Below are positions 1 through 14,200 of a stretch of DNA of 64,000 nucleotides, piece after piece. Source of the stretch: Branchiostoma floridae (taxonomy: Eukaryota > Chordata > Leptocardii > Amphioxiformes > Branchiostomatidae); assembly GCF_000003815.2 (NCBI RefSeq), contig NC_049988.1, forward strand, positions 12,485,516 through 12,549,515. The letters are read 5' to 3'. The number at the start of each line of letters is the position of its first letter. Position 1 is the first letter of the stretch. The position numbers were made by a program, and so were the translations under genes. Below the pieces are notes generated by a model. It saw only the letters and a list, made by a program, of their open reading frames with translations. It made no database searches and was not told the DNA's origin.

Positions 1-2183
1 TGCATACCTCTGTATTTAGCAGTGTGCCTTACCCACTTTGGTGTGGATCAGAACTTACAGTTAAAGATGCTGTCCAATATATCTAACCAAATCCACAAAT
101 AGACATACATTTTGTACATGTAACTGAAATTGTAGCAGCCAGAAGTACCTTATCCCCATCCCAGTATAAGTGGCAGTTCAAAGTGCTTTTAGTAGTAGAT
201 TGTTAATGCCCATTTCATGACCTTCTGTGATCTTTGCCTGAAATCTACGTCATCCCCAAGATATGTCAAGCCTGTGAAAGCCCTCAATAAGAGCGTAAAT
301 GTCAGGTCTGGAGACCTATTGAGTCAGGGCCAGGCCATCACTAATTTTGTTTGCCTTCCACCATGACTATCAGATGGGAGATGCTTGCAACCTTTGTAAG
401 ATCATTCAAGGGAGTGCTTCATCAGCCACAAGCATAAAAATTCAAATACCTTCCTGATCAGCCACAGTTGCCACTGTTCTCTATCCTACTTTAACTTCAT
501 TTTTACAGTCATTAAGATCTTGTTAGATTGGATAAAGTCCTATACAATTAATCAATGTTCCCATCTCCAATATTTTCATTATCAACAAATTCTCGCTGTC
601 ACTGGCTCTTCAGAATTAGCAGTAAAGTTGATAAGCAATCCAGGCATGAAGGTCATTCTGCTCAAGGATAACATCAGGCTTTTTGTGGCTGTACAATTTC
701 CAAACGTAACCTTCGGAGAGTATAACAACTCCATTTCTCCAATCTGGTGCGAGGTCGCTGATGTCCCTGTATACTAGTACATGCTAGGTTGCTGATGTCC
801 CTACATTCTCCAGTATCACTAACCAAAGATGCCGGATGGCTGTCTGAAACTTCTGACCGTTTCCAAAATCATATCCAGTTGCTTGTCAAGAGTAACTGCT
901 TTTTAACGTATCTTATTACCTGTCTAACCTTCATCGATGTATGCTGGAGGTTGATTGTGTTATAAAAGCGACCATGGCCCCATCAGAGTGCCTGCAAAGC
1001 ATCTTTCCCTCGAATGGAATCATTGAACGTGACTGAGATTAATCTAAGCTGCATCCCCGGGGTTTCAGAACTTTTGCTACTGACTGCACTAGAGCTAGCC
1101 CTAATGCACTGCAATCACACTTCAGAACTGTTAAGTGCATCACACTGTGCTTCAACTTAAATGTAGCAATCGATATTGCAACAAATTAGGGAACAAAAGG
1201 GAAGAATCTGTAATGACTATGATTAATCACATTTTACTATGATAATGGTGAACTTCTGGAGTAGCAATTATCTAAATTACAATCTTTGTCATAACCATGT
1301 TTCCCTCTGACATGGAAGGTCAAAAGAGTCAAATGTAATCCTATCCTTTTCCAGTGTAAGGCGTTTTCATGGTAGTTAAAGTCTTACTTAATAGTCACAG
1401 TCTTTAGCAGTGTATGTGCCGCTTTTCCATTAAAACGTTTGAACTTGCATAAAGTAGATTGTCTGTTCTGATATAAAACTGACCATTGATTCCTGAAAAA
1501 GTGCCAAGTGTATCTTTATACTCGGTGCACATTTGTATGCACATGCAATTGAACACTGTAGACTTGCACTGAGAATGGTGAACTCCTGCTTTCTTTATAC
1601 TGGGAGCATTGCAAAAGAAAGCATAACTTTAAGGTAGTACTGGATATTTTTTTAACGACTACCTGAGGCCTGTAATAACTTGTCTGGTATTGTATCTGTG
1701 ATATACAGGTACCGTGTGCTGGTACGTCACTCGTCAAGACAGTACTGCATTTTTTTTCTGTTCTTACTACTGTATCATCTCCAGCTTCCAGGCCTGTAAT
1801 AGCTTGTCTGGTATTGTATCTGTGATATACAGCTACTGTTTGCTGATACACCAGTTGTCAAGACAGTACTGCATTTTTTTTCTGTTCTTACTTCTGAATC
1901 ATCTCCAGGTTCCAGGCCTGTAATAGCTTGTCTGGTATTGTATCTGTGATATACAGCTACTGTTTGCTGATACACCAGTTGTCAAGACAGTACTGCATAT
2001 TTTCCTGCTCTTACTTCTGAATCATCTTCAGGTTCCAGGCCTGTAATAACTTGTCTGGTATTGTATCTGTGATCTACAGGTACTGTGTGCTGGTGCCGTC
2101 ACTCGTCAAGACAGTATTACATTTTTTTTCTCCAGCTTCCAGGCCTGTAATAACTTGTCTGGTATTGTATCTGTGATCTACAG
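1..2183 (+). other. MYO10 intron (5' end outside the window)
   Basis: I see no motor-domain exon here. The stretch holds a degenerate copy of the dispersed palindromic repeat at about 825-950 and, at its end, the tandem acceptor array 1,669-2,183. The rest is AT-rich sequence without recognisable content. Confidence 0.6.
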
Positions 2184-2210
2184 GTACCGTGTGTTGGTGC
2201 GCCTGTCGTC
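1669..2210 (+). repeat. Tandem array of acceptor plus exon start, 4 decoys + real
   Basis: The unit is about 124 bp (the fourth is about 104 bp) and starts AGGCCTGTAATA. Pseudo-acceptor CAGs end at 1,708, 1,832, 1,956 and 2,079; the real one ends at 2,183. Each unit carries the intron end (GGTATTGTATCTGTGAT) and about 35 bases related to the start of the converter exon. The first decoy still reads RYRVLVRHSS next to the real RYRVLVRLSS. Confidence 0.9.
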
Positions 2211-2298
2211 CAGCGATGAAGACATAAAGTCTCACTGCAGCGGAGTGTTACAGCTGGTGGACGACACAGGCAAGGAGTGGCAGCTGGGAAAAACTAAG
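2184..2298 (+). other. MYO10: MYO10 exon: end of the motor converter domain
   Basis: This first exon in the window encodes the converter/neck junction (RYRVLVR near its start, EWQLGKTK at its end). The motif GKTKVFLR, typical of the myosin motor-neck boundary, forms across the splice to 6,425. The exon opens with the third base of a codon, so an upstream exon must end with two bases of an Arg codon. Four decayed copies of its acceptor and first ~35 bases precede it (see the repeat entry). Confidence 0.93.
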
Positions 2299-5200
2299 GT
2301 AGGGCTTGATGTCAATTGGTTTCAGTCCAACCATAAAACTCTATGTTTGGACCATGTCAGAATCATGATTGTCTTCTTCATGTGATTTTTCAATTGGTGC
2401 AGAATATCTGACTTAGGTGAAATGCTACTTAATGATTATGATAATACAATGATAAGTTTCATGTACACGCCTTTTGATTTAAGTTCAGTGTTAAGGTAAA
2501 ATATATCAAACAAGCAGCAGCATGAATGCAAGGTAAGTCCTATACAATGTAGTTCTCAGAATCATCTCACTACATGTGAGTACTGGAGAATATTTTGTTT
2601 GTTTTTTTGAAAATGGTACAGCCTTCTTTTTTATGTCAATATTGAATAAGCAACCTAGAAAATCCATACATCCACAGGTGTTCTGAAGTGCCAATACCTT
2701 TGTTGCGCTAGCCCTAGTCTTTTATTGGGAGTTAAGGCATAGCATGAACAGATGTCGGAGCAAGGCAAGTCAATATGATACGGCCAATAATTCTTTTTAC
2801 TCACAGCATATGGCTCTCGTATGCTAGCATATTGGATTTCACAGCCGGCTGCCGTTTCCTCACATTTCCAGTTCAGGAAAAGATGTAATTGAAAAACAAT
2901 GTTACGATTAAACAGTCCGATAGGTACAACTTTCAGTATGTGAGATCAAAATTATGCATTTTAGTCACCGCGAAATACATTCTGAATTGTGGTCACGTAA
3001 TTTTAGCCTACGCAACCTAAGCAGTACCTATCCTTTAGTCTACCTCATCTCTCGGGTATTTCAATTTCGATGTGTGTAATAGCCATAGCATTGCTGTATA
3101 GAGGACCTATCATGTTCGAGGTGATATGACATACATATAAGGTACTTGTATCATTAATGATGAAACCCCCAAAGAAATGGGTCCCATTATGGAGGAATCT
3201 GATTACAAGCTGCAAATGTTCAATTAATGAGAATTATTGCACCATAAAAGTCATATAACAAGCATAAAACTGTAGCATGTTGATTACTCTGCCCTATGTG
3301 GCACAATTGCCAGATTTTTGCTGCCATTTTCATTTCACCTTTGGTGCATGTTTCCTCGAGACTCTAATAAGCACAAACTAAGAGCTCTTCAAGACAATTA
3401 AGGAGAATTAAGAACCATGCCATTAAGATGGGGTGCATGTCTTTCAGCCTTGTCTGTACTCTAAATCATTCCTTTTCCATTCCAACTAGTTTGTACCCTC
3501 TAAATTGGGCAAATGCACACTCAATTTCACATGAAGGGTAATCAGTATGGTGCCGGTAATCTCCTCTGTGTAGAATGATTTTCATCAACTGCTGGTAAGA
3601 TTCATTATCTATGCAGTCAGGAGTCTACCAGTCTGGGAACTTCCAGTTCAGATGGTTCTTATTACACTCAGTGTCTGAATGCAGTACTGTTAGCTTAGAC
3701 GGAAAAGATTTTTTTTTTCTTCAGAAAGATAAAACACAATTGTTCAGAATCATCTAAATCACCCAGGCAACCATCAGTTGAAACAGGCTCTTATTTTAAA
3801 GATTCTAAAGCAAAGCAACTTGTCAGTTTGGAAGTTCGTAAACCAGCTGCATTGACGTCTGTATATACCTGTCACCTTATATTGATATGTGCATGCCCAA
3901 ACAGTTGTACCATAATGATAATCTTATGTCAGTTTTTAGAAAACAGCATATGGCAGAACTCAATCGTTTTGAGAGTGTATTGCCATGGGTTTAATGTCTG
4001 ACTGAGAACAGATGCTAACCAAAGCCCTCAAGGATTGAAATAAATAATATGCAGCTTTTTTCCTCCTGTGTTTTTGAGGCTCACTTTGTAGGTTTGTAGC
4101 AACATGAAGTTAACAGATTTGTTAAGTGAAAATAAGATTCAAACAATTAAATATCATGATTATAACACAATGAACACCAATTGTGCATGTAAGACAGTTA
4201 TGGAATTGACAATAGAAATGGGAAACATAATAGGTCAGTAACCCCCATTTTGGCCCTCACATTTGACAAGGCATCATAAGAAACAGGTGTACTGAAACCA
4301 CTGACTCCCAGTGATTTGGACATAGTTATTGGATGGAACATCATGTTTTTTGGGCTTTCTGGCAGCACTTCGAACTACCTTATAGTCATGTAAGATGTGA
4401 AGTTAGCTCAAGTAGAGCAAAAGTCTGAGGAGGTAACTTGGTTTCTTAAGAACTTCAAGTATTAGCAAAGCCATTTGCAGTTGGAAAGACCTTGTATAAG
4501 GTAAGCATCAATGTCTAACTATGGTTGTTGACTTGAATATGAACTCATTTGAATTTGTTACTGTTACAGCAGTAATAGTATACTTCAACAGTCAAATACC
4601 ATTTTAAAAAGTGACATTACTTTTGTTCAAGCTGTCCTAAAATGTATTTCACAATGTAGTCTTTTCTCATTTAAAAGATTTTAAAAAAGATTACTGTGTA
4701 ACACTATTCTTTGATTGAAAACGTGTTTCATGAGAAAATCCAAATAGGTTGTTTTACTGAGCTAAACAAAAAATGTTGATACTATTAGTGTAATGTTCAA
4801 GCCATAATTATATTTGTCTGCTAGATTGATGACTGGGCTGATAGCATTTGAAAGCTCAATGCATGAATGTTTATTCATAGCAATTTTGAAAAGCTGCTCT
4901 GTCAGTTCAATGCATCCCCTTGTACATGATACATGAAAGCATGAAAACTTGATGAGGATGTTATTGGAAAATATGGTTATCTCTTTCTGGTATTATGGAG
5001 AGCCTGTATTAGCCACCTCTTGACCTTAACACACACAAAGTGGAACGAGAAGGCTTTTCTTCTGTCATGTTTTATTAGAATCTCCGGAGATGGGACGTGG
5101 AGATGAATAGTAATTGTAACTATCAAATAGTATTACATGATATCAGTCATTTCCCATGTTAGATAATACATGTGGAATATGTATGTATGGGATTTCTCTC

Positions 5201-8200
5201 TCCCTTGGGGGGTATTAATGTCAAACATGGCATTCCCACATGGACATGCATGACCCTTTGGATTAAATAGGAGTTTTCAATCAAATCATGGAAGAAAGAT
5301 TTTGTGATTCAATTTGAATACATGCTGATGTAGCAAAGAAACCAATGTTGATTATTACTGCAGACTGCATAGGAAATAGGAGCATTTTTATTTGCATTCA
5401 GGGTGCTTTGTGTGGTCACAAATTGCCCTTGTGTTTTCTTGGTCATGTACTGTCTTTTACAAAATTTCTTTGCAGTACTGTACTCTTTTTAACTTGCCGC
5501 CAGCAGTTATGATTATAGTAGTTGAGGGTATATATTCTTTAATTCTCACAGGTGGGGATTCTGCTGTTCATATATGATTTATCTAGTCTTTCATCCCAAG
5601 ATTAATGAATGTCATCGCTAGAAATAAGAAAAATCATAGTCTTTAATCATAGGTAGAAAGTTTGAATGTGCAGTTGATACTTGATAAGAATGATGATGCT
5701 ATTATATTTTTGGCAGTGGTATCTACATGTAGCTTGTGAGTGTATGAGTTAAAGATACATGACTATATATCATATAATACAAAACTAAATCAAGATACAT
5801 TTTTCATCACTGCATATTGGTTATCTACTAACATCTAGGAATTTTAAAAACTACCTTGAGGCTTGCAGACTGACCTACCATGTTCCATGTCGGTGTTCAC
5901 AGAAAGTTGAAAAGCTGTATGATATTGATTATGCTAACTGCAAGTACTTATTCAAGAGGCCTCACACAGTTCATCTGATTTTCGATCTGTGTCTAGATAA
6001 GTGGCACACCAGGGAAGATAACCGTAGTTGCTGCGTAAAGTAGAATCAAGGGGGAGGAATCATCAATTTGAGTCCAACTGTGTCAAACTGGTAGCGTGCG
6101 TAGTCCAGTGTTTAGCGGCCCTGTGTCTGAAACTAAACCTAGAAGCCATGAATTCAATTCCAGCTGTGTTGCTCACCCAACATGTATGCTACTGGAAAGG
6201 GTTGCAGTCCTTAGGACAGGACGTTAAGCCGTGGTCCACCGTTCATTGTGGTTGTCGAAAAGAGCCAGGGGAATTTCTCCAGCACAATTAACCTGTAAAT
6301 ATTACACATTCATGTAGCATCTGTCCTCTCTGTCATGACCAGTGGAAGCTCTTCAGTGAACTAAAAGTGGATCGAGATCACTTTCCTTTCCCTTTTTTCA
6401 AAATTTCGTATCCTTTCCTCACAGGTGTTCTTGAGAGAGCGGCTGGAGTGTGAGCTAGAGAAGAGAAGAGAGGCGGAGCTGCACCGGGTGGCAACCATCA
6501 TCCAGGCAGGGTTCAAGGGTCACCAGGCCAGGAAACAGTTCCACAGGGCCAAACAGAGCATTGTTGTCATCCAGAAGAACTACAAGGTTGGCAGGAATAT
6601 TGTTATTTTGTACCAAAAAAACTGAAGTGAATGCTGTAAACAAAATTGGAAATCCACTATCTCAAACTGGCTTTGACCATTGAGTAGACAGGATTGTTAT
6701 TGTCAGTTCAGCACTAAGGACAGGGATATCATTTATCTTAGCATAACTATTAGGGATGTTTTTGGTAGTGCAATACCAAAGAGGATGATAGTTCTGTTAG
6801 TTCAGCACCAAGGACAGGGATAGTTTTGTTAGTTCAGCACCAAGGACAGGGATAGTTTTGTTAGAGTTGAGTATACTACCAAGGACAAGGATATTTTTGT
6901 AAGATCAGCACCAAGGACAGGGAATGTTCTGTTATTGAAGCACCATGGACAATGATATGCATCCAGTACGAAAGTTTGATGATGACTTTTGAGTAGGAAA
7001 AGATACGAAAGTATGGTCTATCATAATGTCTTACTGTTTAAATGACTTCCTCCCATTTCAGGCCCATTTCTGGAGGAAGGCGTTTGTCCAGGTCCGACAG
7101 GCGACCGTTACCCTGCAGAAGTTTGAGCGCAGCCGGCGAGCGCGCCACCTGCTGGAGCGGCTGCGGGAGGAGAAACGACAGGAGGAGGAGCGGCAGCACC
7201 AGCTGCGAGAGGAGGAGAGGAGGCAGAGAGAGGAGGAGGAGAAGGTTAAAGAAGAAGAAGAACGAAGGTAAGAGATGTGTCAGATTCTTCAGTAAACAGT
7301 AGAGTGGATTCATCCCTCAAGCTACCAACATCTTGTAGTCGTCCCTCAGAAAGACATCTGGAGCCACATAGTTTAACTTTTATTCAGCCTGTCGGCCAAA
7401 CTAGTTTCGCTATGTAGATGTGTCAGATTATTTGTTGGATTAATACAAGTCTAATACACAATTATATCTATTGAGTAGGATATTGGAGATTTCTTTTGCA
7501 CAACCGGAATGGCTCTTACCTGCTGACGTTTTGATGTCTCCGAGCTTTCTGTGTGCAAAAGAAATCTCCAATATCCTATGATCTACCAACTTCATCAACT
7601 CATGCTCAAAAGTGCTTTACTAGTTGCTTACACATATACACAGGGCCAAACTTTTATACACCTCTCGCACTGTTGTCACTTTTTGTTCAGATATTGAAAC
7701 TTCTCATCATGAGGTTTCAGAAATCTAAGGAACTTCATAATACATATAAAACTAGAAAGGTAATATTTGCAAGCAAATACAGAATGTTACCTTCACATGG
7801 TTTAGTCTAGCATTTCTACCTGGAAGGGTAAACTGATTAAGTTGCAGATGTTGACACAGGATAAGTCAAGACATGCAAGAAGGTACAAATAAATTTTGAT
7901 GATTTTTTATCTGTAACGTTATACATCTTGAATAATGAACACAACGTCCAATATTGTTCCAAACAGGGTTTCTCATCATCATCTCATCACAGTAGCCATA
8001 GCTACAAGCCACAGGGGCAGTCTGTCTGTCCAAAAAGGTTATCCATTTCTGACGGTCGTCAACAGGGTTTACTCGACGACATTTAGCGTGTCGTCTGCGG
8101 GAGCGTCAAGGCCTATGATTTTTTTTCGGCTTGGGGAGGTCCAGGGAGAAATTTCTTGGCTTGCGGAGAGAGAGCCATGGAAAAAAAACTGGCTTCCTTC

Positions 8201-11200
8201 AACAATATGTATTCAAATGTTTAAAAAAATAAAGCTTTGAATCACTTGGGAAATTCATATTCTCTGTCTCTGACTTGGTGCAGAACGCGAGCCGCGAAGT
8301 TCAGTTGATAACATAAGTTTAATTTTGCGCTTTCCATCATTGTTGACGAACAAACTCGGCGCGCAAGTATAGAAAAATTTTGCAAAAATCTCTAAAAAAT
8401 CAGCGGATGTTTGCGGACGGTGCTGACTTTGATGATAATTCCTAACGCGCCGGCGGCGAGAGAGAAGCGAGAAGCGACTGGTCGAACCCAGTCGGTGCCG
8501 CGCCCCTCCCCCTAATGTTCTGGTCAGTCGCATCGTGCTAGCGCCGATGTTTTTGTTGTCATTTTCCCGGCCCCGATTAACTGTCAGTTGTTGCTACCAT
8601 AGAAGTAAAAAAAATCGAACAATATGTGAAATTAAATAAGGTACTTTCAAAATAGTCTCCGGTAAGCCGATCGGACCTCATATGCTTGCGCTCTATACGG
8701 GGGCGGGGCCCTACATGAAACGTGACAAATAGGTGTGCTTTTGATTCTTTAATTGACTGCTTATAAAATATGGACCGAATCTACCGGTGTCATCATGTTG
8801 CACCAAATTTGGGCTGACCGTCTATGAAAATTAAGATGTCGAAGATATTTCCCAAAAGGTAGGCAGAGATTTGTTGATGTTGGCGGTGTTGTTTTTTTCG
8901 TAATGATTTTCTTAGTCGGACCATCGCAAACAGTGCATTCAGTCCCTTTCCCCGTGAAAACATCAGCTAGATTTTGCTAGATACAGTCTCACATGAGGCA
9001 AGAAGTACATACAGTCACAATTTTATTGTCAAATATTATAGAATTGAATTCTCGTTTCTATCTACTTGAATTAGACTAACTTCTGAAGTGAGCAAAATTA
9101 AAACAAGCGTACCAAGTTACGGCACACTGCGTAGCACAAAATCGGAAGGTACATTCACAGCTTGAAACGTCTCACAGAGTTTGCCGCTTGTACAACGCAG
9201 CGCGAAGGGTTCTCCTCAGCATGCTCAGTCACACTTTTACGTTTTCTATGAACCATATACCCAGTGTGAAATCGAATGTTACACATATCCTGTTTATGTC
9301 GCAGTAAGAGCGCAGAGCGATCGCCGTCTAGTGGAAATTTCGAAAGGGGGCCTTACCAACTACTGTAAATCGCACAAATTCACAGAAACAACTGATTAGC
9401 GTAATCGCTAAAATTGCCACAAATCTATTATATTCGTTCACGTCCCGCAGTTGCCGGACACTCTCAGAGCAGAAATTGATATGGCTACCCATGCACACTG
9501 CAAGTGATCTTCACAGTACGCAGCACATCTCCGCTATGCTTCCTGTCACAGTCAATCTGTGTAAATTCATTATTTTGAACGGCCCAATCATTTTTTCAGA
9601 GCCCGCAATTCATATTTCATAAATTTCTTTTATTTTTAGCAAACAATTTTGATTTACGTTTGATGTACGTAGTTTGTTTATGCCCTCATTATCAATACGT
9701 GCCGCAGTCGGTACACTTCAAACCCGTCCGCCTGTCAATCATGCAAACTTCAAGGGGTTAGGTTTCTGCTACACGTAACTTTCGCGTTGGCTTATGCTGA
9801 TTGTGCCTGGGGATTTGTGCTGTGCCGGCCACTCCCACCGTGTATAAAGCTGTAAGTAGATTTATTGTAATTCACCCAGACTTCGTTTCCGTGCTCCACC
9901 GGCTTGCTGGGGACCAACGTAGCGCTGTGGTAACTTACATGATAAACAACAAGGTGAACGGAATGACCGTGACCTAACATGGGGAGGGCGTTCCACGCTG
10001 CAGCTAATCGTGTTTGTTCAGGTCAGTTTAATAGGGAAATAAACTCATCAAGTCCATCGTTTGTGTTTCACATACCTTTATGTCTCAGGCGTAAAACTTT
10101 GAGTTTGCATGACGATCGTTATGCATGTTTTTTTTTATGTAACAGCCGGCAACACGCAGTGACCTTGCGTCTAACGTAGTCATGTGTTGTTGTTTTTTTG
10201 CTCAAATGGTCTTGTTGACTCAAAAATCGGTTAACTACAACCGTGACACCAATCCGTGTTTCATTTAGACGACAGCTCTATGTATGAACTTGAAAAACGA
10301 ACAGGTCTCGCTACATTTTTATGATTAACGTTATATGCCACTTACTTATCATGTCAGGAGACATCCAAAGAAATCACCACATACACGTAACGTTACCACA
10401 GTTGTCGGCCTGTCTGAGAAAATTGCAGTAGTGCTCTGAATGCGTTTGTTCACCAAACTATCGCGTGTGTACGCACGAGTGCTGGCGTACTACACATCGT
10501 GTGTGTTCTCGATTCTACGTAACTCAAACACAACATAGAATCCGAACAATGTTTGGATGGCTCAGAGTTAAACTGACTTGTGCAGGTAGCAAAACCTTTA
10601 GCTTAAACAAAATCAAGAAAAGTATCGAAACAAATGCTTAGATTTGACTCGATATAGACCTTAACCGAGACACATTATACTTTGGGGGCATTAAATTTCA
10701 TTCTGCCTGCCCTCAATTTCATTCTACCTTCCTTGAAGTTGATATACTAGTATGCAAAAGGTGCCGATATTCGGCAAAATAAAGTCAAAGCTCTGTGAAT
10801 TTCTTGATCCGATTTATTACTTCTTGGTAAAATGAATTCCACAAATCATTCAGAAGACGGCTTCTGCCTCAATTCTTGCCGTCCAAAGCAAGATGAAGTC
10901 ATCATTTGACGGGCGGACACTTCCGTGTTGCGTAGTGGCGGTCGTTGACCTCGTTCGAACACCATGTTCCATAACTCCCGGGCGGGTTCCATAGCTACCG
11001 GTCGTTGACCTCGGGTCCTTGGAACGTGGTTCTGATGTTCTATGGGGGCTCGAAAGTTCGATTTTGTGTTAAAATTGCTAGTTTTTTCACCCTTTTTTGC
11101 CCCATAAAATCATTTTTTGGTGTCTTTGGGGGACCAAATGACCAAGGTGCAGTGTCTTATGTGCAGACCTACCAGCTTGCTGAATTACGAGATATTCCAA

Positions 11201-14200
11201 GGTCTAGTTTTGGAGATATTCATGTTTTTTATTTGTGCGGAAAAGAAGAAGAAGAAGAAGAAGAAGAAGAAGAAGAAACGATGCAAAAACAGTATGTACC
11301 TTCTGTGAAGGTAACATAACAAGAACACAACAACGTTGTGTTTGTACATATGCATATTGATTCGTGTTTCCTGAATATCATTTAGTTTCAGGACTGATTT
11401 TGCTTTCATTGCAAATTGATCATATAATGATACTGATGAAAGATTTCTGAATCGATAGTTTTCAATGTATTGTTTTGCTGGCATGCCAGTGGAATTGACG
11501 CTTGTTGTTTCCTTACTGCCATGCAAAGGCCATGTGACTGTCCACTCTGTCAATCACACAGGTACCAAAACTGGGAGTTTTGTTTTTAGTTCTTTGTTTG
11601 GCTTCATAGTAACTATTTATTCTTTGGCTTCAAAACAAACATCTTCTTGCTCTTACTTTTCTCTAGGGCATACAGTTTATACTTCACTTAGACTTCCGTT
11701 CTCATCTTATCCATTCTATCCATTCTATCAATTCTATTGTGTTGTCCTTGTCGCTTGATATTGGTTCCACTTACCAGTGTCTGTGACAGTTAGAATTAGA
11801 CTTCATCATAAGCACATGACATTATATATTTAGCTGTAGGTAACTTAAAAGTAGAAGAGTCTGTGTCCTCTGCCTGTGGTGCTTTGACTATTTTCTAAGC
11901 TTATTTTCGCTAATAACTGACAGCCTTGCTATGGGTCTTGTAGTCACAGTAGTTAGTGAAAAATTTACCAGGCATATAATGTTACATGATTTCTCAAACC
12001 CTTTGAAAATGATTCTTTCAGACTCTTGGAACAGAAGACAATTGAAGAAAAGGCCAAGTTTGAAGAGAAGAGACAAGAAGAGAAGAGACTAGAAGAGGAG
12101 AGAAAGAAGTATGTTCAATGGTTACTTGATATCTAACCAATATTTTGAATGTGATCTCCCTGTAGCTATGATTTAAAGTTCAACCTGTAAAACACTTCCA
12201 TTACATACAAGGTAAGTTAGGGTGATTTTATATTGTGGTGCTTCTCTTTTCTACTGGATGCACGTTTCCAACTATAGATCCATTCTGCTACGTGTCTACT
12301 TTGACATTGTAAGGCATTTAGACACATGTTTGTTATACTATTATGTAGCAACTGCACAATTCTTTGTAGTGCAGTATTTTTCATTTCCAATGATTGCATC
12401 TGAATGGTTTCTTTGTTTTAGATGATATTTTCTTGTACATCTATTAGTCACTTTTGTTCTTTACTTTAAGTAGTAGAGTTCTTCTAGGCTTTTCATATTC
12501 TTTTCTTTCCTTTTTCCTGTGGTGAACCAAGACCTTGCATCTGTCCCATGTGTGGCTCTAGAAGGTACAGGTGGTAGTCTGCTGCGGTTATTTCTCTCTG
12601 CTCTGCCTCGCATTCTTGTTGCATGAGATTTCCCCTTTTTTTCAAAAAGAACTAACCAATCTAAACTTTCCACTCCGATGTTTATTCAATGATAGCTTTT
12701 CTTACTACTGACTTATCAAACTCTTGGTGTAGATGTTTATAAAACCGTTCCCCTAGAGAATTATTGTAGCTGAATAAATTCTACTAACCAGTTCTAACTC
12801 TTTCAGAGGCTTAACATTCAGTTTATGCCTTTCAGATCTAGACTTCAGTTGGTGTTATTTGATATATTACAGCCTTTGACACTCTGCATGTATAAAAAGT
12901 CCTTTACTATCTACAAAATTATGTGCAAACTAACTGTTAAAGTTTTTGAATAGGAATGAGGCTAATGCACTGTTATGGCATTGGTAATAAAAGATTTATA
13001 CAAAATGGTCAATACAACGCTTACTGCGACTTGCTTTTGATAAGAAGCCCTAGATAAGTTGATGGAAGTGTTGCTTTTCAGTCTAGTTTTTTTTTTTAAA
13101 CTGTGACAGTTAACAGTAAGATGAAATTTATTCTGATTAGGAATGACTCACAACATGATGATTCATTTTCCACACAGGGAGATGGAAAAACAAGAAGAAA
13201 TCAGACAACAGGAACAAAAAGTCAAAGAGAAACAGGAGCTCAGGAAACTGGTAAGTTCTTTCTCTCTAACACTCCAAGTTACTACACAACAACCCTTTCT
13301 TATCTACAGTAAGTCTGTGGTCCCGTTAGCATGTGTTACACATGTTGGGTCATCGTGTGGCCTAAACAGTCAATCATTGATATGATGATCTTGTTATCAG
13401 TGCGGCAGGCTTCTTGCATTTGTATGAAGTTCCTGTTCTATCTTTGATGAAAGTGTGTCTGACTCTGATCTATGATATTTATGATTGCTTTCAATGATTG
13501 TAGAGATTTTCAAATATGCTGTCTGCCTCTTAAAAGGGCATTGATCATAGACTTTTTCAGTTGATTATAGAAAAATTACTTTCAGTCTTTGTCTATTATC
13601 TTTTGTCATTCTTTTGTTTGTCATACATGTTATATTTTATTTTTTCATACTTACTATCAATTTTACTTTATGATTCTATTTAGTAATTCTAACTCCACAA
13701 TTTATAATGAGGAATGGTGTGTCAAGTTTTTTCCAGCACTACTTACCCAATTCACCTTCACCGATCTGTCAACTGTCCTTCACACCCCTAATTTACAAAA
13801 TGGAACCTTCTGTGTCTGGTAATGGGGACTCTACCATAATCGAATAGGGGTGTGGCATGGTGTTTCTCTGTGTCCCTCCGTTTTGCATGGAAAATGGAAT
13901 CACCCTCATTACCCAAGTGTGGAATGTGCCATTTTGTAGACTAGGGGTGTTTTGGATAGTTGTGATAATAACAGGCATTCAACCCCTTCCTACCAACCAA
14001 CCTGCCCCCGCCTTTGTAGGAGTTTGAGGTCCTAGATGAGCTTGATAATTTGATAGAGGAATGCATGATGCTGGAGTTGGGAAGGTCGGACATTGATGAC
14101 AATTTGGACGACAAGGTATCCAGTTACCTTATACCTCTCACCACCTCTCTTTCACTCACTCTATCCTCGGACTCACCCCCACCACTATCACTAACACAAC

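Larger units (their letters stand above)
7268..12021 (+). other. MYO10 4.75-kb intron
   Basis: The intron contains a foldback element at 7,477-7,577, a CpG-richer island at about 8,255-8,540, a direct repeat of CGGTCGTTGACCTCG at about 10,938 and 10,999, and a (GAA)n tract at 11,243-11,277. Short open frames here lack family similarity and look like chance. Confidence 0.55.

Noticed and set aside
6091-6165. A tRNA gene
   Set aside because: A- and B-box remnants are degenerate, no cloverleaf forms and a SINE body follows.
11005-11553. Open frames ending in poly-Glu, poly-Lys or poly-Phe
   Set aside because: They only translate the (GAA)n tract in a MYO10 intron.
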